Shown here: positions 55,619-64,000 of the stretch, one piece after another
Layout: the number at the start of each line of letters is the position of its first letter
Numbering within the stretch: position 1 is the stretch's first letter
Source of the DNA: Panagrolaimus kolymaensis
Taxonomy: Eukaryota > Nematoda > Chromadorea > Rhabditida > Panagrolaimidae
Direction of reading: 5' to 3'
DNA length: 64,000 nucleotides
Assembly: GCA_028622995.1 (NCBI GenBank)
Contig: JAJQJQ010000058.1
Location: 1,054,001-1,118,000, forward strand
Translations under genes and position numbers: made by a program
The notes under the pieces: model-generated
Seen by the model: only the letters and a program-made list of their open reading frames with translations
What the model was told of the DNA's origin: nothing
The model's database searches: none

Positions 55619-56008
55619 ATGCCTACATATTTTCTGATTTTTTCTCTCGTTTTTTAAATTTTTTATTTTCATGTTTTTGACTTTATTGAATCAAGGAATG
55701 AATTTTAAATAAAAATAAATTACATATTTAAGAGCCAAAATTTATTCCAAAAATATGAAGCTTTTTTATTGAAAAAAACTTATAAAGCTTCTAAAAAAAC
55801 TTTGATATCAAAACTATCAACAAAGAAAATGATAAGAGAAAAAAATGCGTGCATTTGGCATATGCAAATTTTTTAATGCATTAAAAAAATCATTCATTCT
55901 TTTTCTCTTCTTTTTTACTTTTGAGCAAAATCCTAAACTTTTCATTCTTTCATTTTTTCTTTCCTGCAAAACGGTCGTCTCTCTTCTCGTCTCGTGAAGA
56001 AAAACAAA
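55619..56008. other. Intergenic DNA and 5' leader of the next gene
   Basis: No gene seen. A tttcctgcaaaacgg stretch before 56009 could be leader sequence. Confidence 0.4.
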
Positions 56009-58502
56009 ATGTTGCTGCTTTCAAAACATGGTGGAAATATTTTGATGCTTGGGTTTCTTCAACTTTTCTTTGCTGCTCTCTTCTTCATCTCTCATGTTTC
56101 TTGTGATGGTGGTGGAAATGAAATATATTATCGCGTTATCGATGATCCTCATGATTCCTTCAGAACCATTTATTATTGTAAACTTACCAATCAAGAAACA
56201 AATACTCATGGTTGTTTGGATGATCAGAATGCTCAATTTAATGTTTTGAAAAAATTCAAACTTAGCGAAAATCATATGTAAGTTATTTAGATTGACTCAA
56301 TGATTCCTAAAAGAATAAAATCAATATGTTTACTTTCATCGATAATTCTAATTTTTTTTAGGCTTAGAGAAGAAACAAGAAAGGTTGATCTCGCTGTTCA
56401 CAAGGAAGCTTCAAGATATTCTATGATTCCATTTGAAAAACTTGGCTTTCCAATATTCTCTCGACTTTATAAAGGAAGTATAGGATTCACTGCTTTGATG
56501 CTTCGAATGGCTTATGGCATCCCTGAATCGAATAATCCTAATTTACCGTAAGTTTATTATAATTAAAAACTTTATTACTTTGTTGTTTTTAAGGATGTTT
56601 TCATCTGTTCATGTGTATGATTTTACTTATAAATGTAAAGATGTAATCCCTCGTATGTTTACTTTTTTGTTTGTTTGTCTTTGAATCATTCATATTGATT
56701 TTTTTTAGTAAACACACACGGTAACACAATTGGTGACTATATTGGTGTCGTTTCTTATATGAATCAAAAATATAATGAATATGGATGGCTTTTTTTCAAA
56801 AATAAAGAACACGTTTGTATGTATTATGCAAAATTTGAAGATTTGGTAAGTTTGTTGTTAGCTATTTATTTATTGAATATAAAGTTATATTATGATTTTT
56901 TCAGTATGATGGACATTGGGGTATTGATGATACTAATCCGAATCCGAAATCAGGCACAAAACGTGTTGAAGATAAAAATGGAAAACTTCATTTAAAAAGA
57001 TTTGATAATTATCCAACTCAAAATTATCTCATGAGATTCTTTGCGTTTGATCCATTGTTTGGTTGCTTTGTATCTATGTATTGGGATGGAGATCGAAATC
57101 ATGATCGTAAGTCTTATTTTGAGATACTTTAATTCTTTTTAATCTTAGAATACTTTTTTTAGCTGAAGCACATTTTTTCAAGTTTGACGAAAGTAATCCT
57201 CTTGCTTCTCCTGAATTGGTTTATTCGTATGCTTTGCCGGGTTTTAATAAAGATCTTTTGCAATCTGTACTTGAAGAACGCTTTCTTGATGCTGTCCAAA
57301 TTGTGTTTCAAAGCTATGGTGGACAAATTTTTGTCTTTGGTCGTCATCCTGATACTTGTAATGGATTTATTGGTCACTACAGTACGTTTTTTTTTAACTT
57401 TTGAATATCTGTGACATATTTGTGTCCTGATTACATAGTTGTTTTTTCAGAAGATCCATATGTTTATTATACAAAGGACATACCATCTACAACGGAAGAT
57501 ACGAAGGACTACTTAAGTATGTATTAGTTTAATATTTTTTTCTTCTATCAGTTTTTTCTTTTTCTAAATTTTGTGACCATAATATCTTTTTAGCTGGTAT
57601 GTGTGATTATAATAATAGAGATATACCAACAAATCTAAACGAAGTTCCGTTGATGTATGTCAAAGAAGATTGGATAACTTTTACCATACCTGCTTATAAA
57701 AGTTTGTTTATTTTTGGATTATTGTTAACACGTTTTTATCATTATGTCTTTGGTTTTAGTGAATGGTCCTATTCCATTGCCTACTCCTCCACCATTAACA
57801 TCAATCACAACTTCAACTACAACAGAAAAGCCAACTAGTTCATCCACTGAAGCTCCTTCGTCTTCTCCTGTACCAACTTCCACGTCAAATGCTGAACCTG
57901 TTTCTTCAACAGAAGTATCATCAACTTCAGATCATGTAACTCAAACACCTGAACCAACTTCAACCTCGTCAACTCCAAGTCCAGTATCAAATATGACTGA
58001 AAATGATTCATCCACAACAAGTTCATCATCACCATTGCCCTCAAACTCAACGAAAGGTAAATCACTTCCATTCGTAGCTGATGCAACAACAGCAACTTCT
58101 GATGGTTCAAAGCCTCTATGTTCATCTTACGTCGATGATTGTCTTTGGTGTCTCATCCTTTTGATTATTATCGATATACTTTTGTTGCTTGTATTCATTA
58201 TTTTAATCATCTTCGAACGTCGTGGTGCAAATCAAAGAAAATCTGAAATGGGTGAAGAAACAGAAGCAGCCACAACAGCAGCTGGAACTGAAATGTCCAA
58301 ACATTCTAATGTCAAGTCTCAAAAGAAATCAAAAGCTAAGAAATCTCAAAGTGAAACTGTTGGAACTACAACTGCTGGTGGAGATGAAACTACTATTAAA
58401 AAGGTTGATACAATTGATGATGGAACCAAAGGAACTAAATTCTTCACTGTTAACTCCGATTTTGAAGCTCCGTCAAAGAAAAAGGCCGCCGGCAAAAAAT
58501 AA
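56009..58502 (+). CDS. Large type I membrane protein with mucin-like stalk, 662 aa
   Basis: Exons 56009-56277, 56362-56547, 56594-56652, 56709-56845, 56905-57106, 57163-57381, 57451-57516, 57594-57701 and 57760-58502; total 1989 nt in frame. A hydrophobic signal (LGFLQLFFAALFFISHVSC) precedes a ~400-residue globular ectodomain with scattered cysteines (KHTR-free; GDYIGVVSYMNQ, FAFDPLFGCFVSMYWDGD, FGRHPDTCNGFIGHY). A ~100-residue Ser/Thr/Pro stalk (TSTSSTPSPVSN and similar) follows, dense in potential O-glycosylation sites. Then CSSYVDDC, a transmembrane helix (LWCLILLIIIDILLLLVFII) and a basic cytoplasmic tail with KKSKAKKSQS. I recognise no ectodomain family. It sits between the two copies of the duplicated block. 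Confidence 0.82.
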
Positions 58503-58921
58503 TGCATCTCTTTTAATTTATAATTTATTTATTTGTGTTTTGAATTTAATAATAAAGCTTATTTAATTTTTTTATTTATATAGAATCCTTTGATTGTTTT
58601 TCAACATAGTTTTGAAAAAAGTTTACAAAATGAAGAACCTACAATGTTATTTTTATTTCATTGACGATTCATGGTTTGAAAAAACAAAAGAATAGTAGTA
58701 TATTGGGTTTTGCTTTTGTTGCGTAGTTTTATTTTACGTTTTTTTCACCTTATTTATTTTTTGATTCATTTTTGATGATGGAAAAAAACATAAGAAAGAA
58801 AATGAAAGATGAATGTTTTCATTTCACAAAAAACCGTTTCTTTCGTTTAAGGTTTTGGTTCATTTAAAAAAAAAAGTTATATTTTTTCAATTTTTCTATT
58901 TTGATTTTTTTGTTGTTTTCA
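58503..58921. other. Intergenic DNA and promoter of membrane protein copy 2
   Basis: AT-rich; two AATAAAG/AATTTAATAA-type signals right after 58502 fit the polyadenylation of the mucin-like gene. Nothing else supported. Confidence 0.45.
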
Positions 58922-59525
58922 ATGGCTCCAGCAACTCAACGTCTTGATATTCATTATGGTGATCCTGAAATTGTTGATTTCTTTGTAACTTTAAAAAGAT
59001 TTCTTGATGATACTGCTTTCAATTCCAAGGTAATAAATTTGTACATAAACATACTTTGTTTTTTATTTTATATATAAATTTTAGCCTGAAGAAAAGAAAC
59101 ATGATGATGGAAAGAATTGGGAAATTATTTCTTTTATATTAATTTTTCTAATTTTCATTGTGGCTTTCGTTATTCTGGTTATTTTATTAGTTTTTGTTTA
59201 TAAATTTTTCAAAAATGAAAAGAAAAATGCACTTGATAATCCACGACGGCCGGAATCACCAAATATTCAATCTCCTCCACATATTCTTCGTGAGCCACAA
59301 ACGATGGTTTTAACTCCAACAATTTCACATCAAATTCCACCAGTCAACAACCACAACAATTCAATTCCCACAATTATGGATTCTGAAAATGCAAATAATT
59401 CTGATCAAGTTCCAAAAATGAAGAAAAAGAAAATTGTTTATGTTAGTAAGACTGTCGATTGTCAGACTAAATTCCCCACGTGGAAGAAGCAGCAGCCTTT
59501 GGAAAAATATGACAGCTACGTATAA
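58922..59525 (+). CDS. Single-pass membrane protein, copy 2, 182 aa
   Basis: Exons 58922-59029 and 59085-59525 (549 nt). Exon 2 has the same 441-nt length as copy 1. Residues shared with copy 1: KRFLDDTAFNSK, the transmembrane region (FLIFIVAFVILVILLVFVY) with several changes, then the last ~80 residues identical. The N-terminal 25 residues (MAPATQRLDIHYGDPEIVDFF) differ almost completely. No function known. Confidence 0.8.
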
Positions 59526-59720
59526 TTTTGCTTTTTTTTTAATTTTTTGATTTATTTAAATATCTTTAAAATGCTTTATTTTAAATTTTAAACCAAACTT
59601 GATATTTTTTTACAGATAAACGAATTTTTTTTAATAAATAAAAAAGAAGAAAGGTTGTGAAAATGCAACACCACCTGATTTATTGATAATCAAAAATTGA
59701 TTTTTTTCAATTCTTATAAT
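59270..59720. repeat. Near-identical duplicated tract (copy 2)
   Basis: Partner of 52670-53114; see there. Identity ends abruptly about 190 bp after the stop codon. Confidence 0.88.
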
Positions 59721-60056
59721 GTCTACAAAAAGAATTACTTACATTTGTGAGGTATCATTTCTTCCTATTACAAATACCTATTCAAAAATATATTCATTTT
59801 GTTTTTGCGCCAAAAAAAAGTTGAAGCTAAGTTTTATTTTCCAAAAAATACTTCACTTAAATTCCATCGAATTTGGGCTTTGAGGCATTTTTCATTGATT
59901 TCCAAAGCTACAATTAACAGTTTTATGAAGAAGTTGTTTATTTTTTGGTATTGCCCAAAATTCTTTCGGTTATTTATTATCCAAAGCATTTAGCCGTTGG
60001 ATATTTTTTTCAAATAAATATTTAAATCTCTTCAAGCTTTTTTTAATTTGAAAAAG

Positions 60057-61747
60057 ATGTCAATCAAATTGATTTATTTTCGTGATCAAAATCAAGGTAT
60101 TTCGTTTTTCGAAGGATGCAGCTCTGATATTAATACCATTGCTAAAGAAATCTTATTTAATCCTCCTAATGAAGCAAGTATTACCGCGGCCTTTCATGAA
60201 ATTTTTATTAAACAAAAAGTAAGTTTCAAAATTTTTGTTCGAAATCGATTATCCCTAAACTTTATTTATTTTGTTTTTAGAATATTATTTGCATTTTTGA
60301 TTTTGAAACAAAAACTTGTCGATTAGCTGCCATATATCAAGATCAAAACGATTGTGACGATGATTTTCGTTTTGTTAAGCGAAAAGTAAGGTTTTTAACT
60401 TCAATTTTTAATATATACATTTTACTTATTTTTTATTTTGCAGTCTAATGCCCAAATTGAAGACAATGAAGCAAAGAATTTGTATAAAAATAATTTTGTT
60501 TTATCTTTGGTTGGATTCTTGATTGATCAACCTTTGAGTTTTGGACCTGGATTGAAAAATGTTATTATTGAAATCCTTGGATTAGTTCTTCCTGTATTAA
60601 AATTTCAAATTACTGAACCCGCTAAATCCATGCATATTCCTATGATCGAAACTCCCACGATTGCAAATAATAAAGCACCTGCAACTCCTGAAATCCACGA
60701 GCAAGCGACAATTTCTTCACCCACCAATTCTGTAGAGTAAGTCTAAATTTTAAATAATCCAAAATTTGCAAGATTTTATTGATACATTTTTTAGTTTACC
60801 ACTTTTGGTTAGTGAAAATGATAGCACATTTTTGGATTCACCTAATCGAGAAGAACCCAAGAACCAAAATAAAGGAATTCTAAAAATCAGTGGTTGCAGA
60901 ACAACTTCTGGCTCGAGAAGAAGCAGAAAAAGCGTTCGTTTTAGGTAAAGCCTTACTTTGAAATTTTCGCTTATTAATAACTTTTTTGTTTCCAGTTTCA
61001 CTCCACAACAAGAAGAAAGCCTCCTTATCTCTTCTTATGGGCCATCATGGTTTACTGATAAAAATAATAATGTTGATGATAAAATTTGTAATTCCGATTC
61101 CCAAGAAGCTAAGACTCCAACTATTGATCATCGCCCAGCTATAAGCAGAAATACCAACAACAATGATGATAGGTAAGAAACAAAACTGCATTTTTCCATT
61201 GACAAATAATTTATGTATATTTTTTAGTATCAGTAATAACCAAGGCCAAAGAAAACGAATGATTAGCGACCTTGAATATGATGAAAATAATATTGTTGTT
61301 AGTCCCACTGATTTGGAAAGTTTTGTTCCGGAAAATACGTGAGTTATAATTTCTAATTTTTAAAATCACTCAATAAACTTTAAATTTTTTAGTCCCCAAA
61401 TAAAAAAACCAAGATATTCTTCCAAATCTTCGAACAGAGTTAAATCTCCTGATTTTAATATTGGCTATGAGCTTCAATGTTTTGGTAGACGCATAAAATA
61501 TTTGTACATCACTGCGCCACCAGCATCTTCTGGTGATGATGAAGAAGAAGAGATTGATGCTAAATGGTATCAATATGAAATAAATGAAAAACTTGGAACT
61601 TTTTGTTGCACAAAATGCACTAATAAAAAAGTTTCGGCTAAACTTAATGAAGAAAATGATGAGGTCATATTAGGAAGAAACAAACATACATGTCAGCCAA
61701 AAGGTTATTCTCATCTCATTCCTCAAAGCATTACAACCGATTCATAA
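60057..61747 (+). CDS. Unknown nematode protein, copy 2, ending in one CxxC...HxC (FLYWCH-like) module, 450 aa
   Basis: Exons 60057-60218, 60281-60385, 60444-60736, 60795-60944, 60996-61172, 61228-61338 and 61393-61747; total 1353 nt in frame. The N-terminal half matches copy 1 (MSIKLIYF, HEIFIKQK, ETKTCRLAAIY, EAKNLYKNNF). Shared motifs then fade through a Ser-rich, basic middle (GSRRSRKSVRFR, QRKRMISDLEYD). The last exon differs wholly from copy 1 and encodes a single zinc-binding-like module: WYQYEINEKLGTFCCTKCTN, VSAKL, NKHTCQPKGY. This equals the unit of the nine-repeat protein at 49657-52228. Exon exchange is inferred. Confidence 0.8.
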
Positions 61748-62684
61748 ACATATCAAAAAGAGAAAATTACTCTTGTTACTTATAAAATTTTTTGATTTTG
61801 TTGCTTCTTTGTTAATTTATTTATTTATTGTTTCTTATTTTTTGATAAATTAGACCTTGTTATATTTTTTTATTGAAGATAGCGGATTTTGCAAATACTT
61901 ACAAGAAAATCATGTATTTCAGTAATAAAATAAGCATATTTGAATCTAATAAAATTGTTCAGATTAAAACTAACAGAGCCAACCATAAATGAAACAACGA
62001 TGAGCATAAAAGCATCGAAACCATAAAAAAGAGAGAATGCAGAAAAACAATTTTTTTATTATTAATAACCAAATAGTGATAACAACAAAACAAACTATTA
62101 TTAAAGCCGCAAAAATTATTCCAATTACCTGATTAAAAAAGAGGTGCGCTTATTTTTCAAATATTAAATGCTATTCTTAATTCTCTATTAAACCATTCCT
62201 CTGCTCTTTCTTTTGATTGTATTTGTTGAACTCGATGCGGTTCATCATCATCCATAAAAAAACGATAAATCATCAAAACTTGGATCATTTCTACGTTGGG
62301 AAGCAAGAAAATGTTAAGATACTTTGGTAATAGAATCATCTTCCTTGTATAAAGCTTCCTATCTTAAATATATGGTTTTAAAAAGCAGCGATGATTGTTC
62401 GCTTTTTATAATATACTTTTAAACGGGTTTTTTTAGCTAGCCACTCCTCATACTAATTGGTTATGTTTGAATTTTGTTTTTTTCAGAAAATACAACATAC
62501 AATTTAAGATACATATCCTAAACCTTTTGTTAGTACATATTGAAACAATTCTACCGCAACAAGAAGCAATTCAAACAAATCAAATTTATTTCCAAAGACA
62601 TTTAATAGACAAAATTATCGAACACAAAAAATTAGTTTACACATTTCTTTTTTTGTACAAAAGTTTTTGTTGTCAGTTCACAGC
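61748..62684. other. Intergenic DNA with one orphan minus-strand frame
   Basis: At 62157-62339 a 60-codon minus-strand frame (YLNIFLLPNVEMIQVLMIYR ... WFNRELRIAFNI) faintly resembles the last leucine-rich stretch of the F-box-like family (LPNIEKVTLY). No partner exons were found, so it is at most a fragment. Confidence 0.4.
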
Positions 62685-63509
62685 TTATACAGTTTGATTA
62701 TCATTGTTTTCAGTAGGAGCATTGTTATTGTTTTCTCGAGAATTTGTTGCCTTTTTTGAAACTTGATATTTTGAGATAATAACATAAAGAGCGATTACGA
62801 CGAATAGCATAAAGAACACATTAAAACCAGGAAACATCAATGCAGTGTAACAACCAACTAAAAAAGTAAAGTAAAGTTAAAGAAAATTAATGCATGTCAT
62901 CAAAGAAGTAAAAGATCTCACCATGTTTAACTTCAACAGTTTTGCTGCACATGATTCCAACAGTTGTAATTGAAGCAAGATGAAGAATAAAGAAAATTCC
63001 AGTAATAATAAAACCAACTTTCAGGATACCAAGTTTCGGACGAATACAACATGCTGAGCAGACGTAAATGAATAACATAACGATCATTAAAGCATCCACG
63101 CAATAAAAGATAATGTAAGGCCAATCAATATATGATTGAAATATCCAAATACTTAAAGCATCAAATAAAAGCATATAAAGCAATGCAAAAGCGATTGAAC
63201 TCATCAGCTGAAAATTTTATTTTGACATAAATAAAAGGATAATTTAAAAAAACTTACACCGTATACAATATCATCAGGAGCACTTGATACAATTTGAGAT
63301 CTAACAGGAGGTTCATCACGATTCGTATTGTTTGTAATAGATTCACGATTTCTATTGTTGATACGAGGTCGTCCATGATTTCTATTGCTTCGTGCAGTGA
63401 TAGCAGCAGGTCTATGATAATTTGTATTGTTAGCTGCAGCCATCATAGTCATATTATTATTATTCATTATCATCATATTCATCATCATCATGTTGTTGCA
63501 GCCCATCAT
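62685..63509 (-). CDS. Four-transmembrane protein with Asn/Met-rich N-terminus, 236 aa
   Basis: Exons in transcript order 63509-63258, 63207-62922 and 62857-62685; total 711 nt in frame. The cytoplasmic N-terminal ~84 residues are rich in Asn, Met and Arg (NNMMMMNMM, HGRPRINNRNRES). Four hydrophobic helices follow: AFALLYMLLFDALSIWIF, IIFYCVDALMIVMLFIYVC, GFIITGIFFILHLASITTV and ALMFPGFNVFFMLFVVIALY. The tail is Asn-rich (SRENNNNAPTENNDN). The layout suggests a MARVEL- or lysosomal-type four-span protein, but I cannot assign a family. Confidence 0.8.
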
Positions 63510-64000
63510 TGTCGTATAAATTTGATGAATGAAATGAATGAATGAATTGAGTTTTGGCAAAAAAGTTGAAAATTCATGTGATTGATGAAAGATGATGCAA
63601 ATTTTGTAATTTTTTTTCTTCACATGGAACATTCACTAAAATTTTTTATTCTCTTTTTTGATCATTTCCAAATGGTTCAAACATTTCCAAATGGTTCAAA
63701 CATTTGTATGACTGAGTTTTAATAATGGTGAAACTTATTTGAAAACGAAAGAAATTTTCTTTAAATGAAATTGAAATCATGGAATCTTTAAGTTGGTTTG
63801 TCGTCGCTTTTTGTACATAGAATCAATGGGCATTAATTTTAAATGTCGAAAAGTTTTGTATTGAATGTAAAGGGTGATAATGGTGTTAGTAAATTTGCTT
63901 TTTAACCGAATGATTGCTGACTTTTGGCTATTTTTTATTTATTTATAGATTGCATTTTCAATAAAACTTTTTCATAAAATATTCCAACTTAAAGAACTAA
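63510..64000. other. Upstream region of the four-TM gene; nothing coding seen
   Basis: The phrase tttccaaatggttcaaacat occurs twice in tandem around 63665-63705. Otherwise AT-rich, with no supported gene up to the window end. Confidence 0.5.

Overview
The window is AT-rich nuclear DNA of an invertebrate, almost certainly a nematode (inference). Introns are mostly short with gtaag / tttt(c)ag borders, and the gene content is nematode-like: a serpentine chemoreceptor, BTB proteins with variable N-terminal domains, F-box-like gene families, an expanded legumain family and a CYP450. I cannot name the species. Exon structures below were built by hand from splice sites, reading-frame phase and paralogue comparison; all complete models keep frame to the stop.

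Layout. 1-2240: a 147-bp tandem satellite. 4840-17899: a host gene, predicted to carry a ubiquitin-like domain followed by a GIY-YIG nuclease domain, split inside the ubiquitin domain by a 10,395-bp Polinton/Maverick (5995-16389). The Polinton has perfect 6-bp target duplications (TATGTA), AG...CT ends, ~690-bp inverted repeats, and genes for integrase, packaging ATPase, adenain-like protease, major capsid and putative minor capsid proteins, but no DNA polymerase B. 19321-25246: an autonomous Helitron with a complete Rep/helicase, an RPA-like OB-fold gene and a textbook 3' hairpin-CTAG end.

26081-31862: two F-box-like genes, one fused to a HAT-like N-terminal region, and a 7TM chemoreceptor. 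33632-43282: a CYP450, two BTB genes and a PP2C phosphatase whose third intron holds a 153-bp fold-back hAT-type MITE. 44343-49426: an F-box-like gene and a head-to-head pair of legumain genes of identical intron layout that share a 399-bp promoter with mirrored TATA-like boxes; a legumain 3' fragment lies at 41670-41900.

49657-61747: a minus-strand protein of nine CxxC...HxC (FLYWCH-like) repeats, then a two-gene block (single-pass membrane protein plus an unknown protein) that occurs twice, either side of a mucin-like membrane protein gene. The two membrane-protein copies are nearly identical in their 3' halves only, which suggests gene conversion; the two unknown proteins share four N-terminal exons but end in different domains. 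The window closes with a four-TM protein gene.

How the parts relate: the left 25 kb is a mobile-element and satellite zone that has broken at least one host gene. The right 38 kb is ordinary gene-dense DNA shaped by local duplication, inversion and exon exchange in nematode-expanded families.
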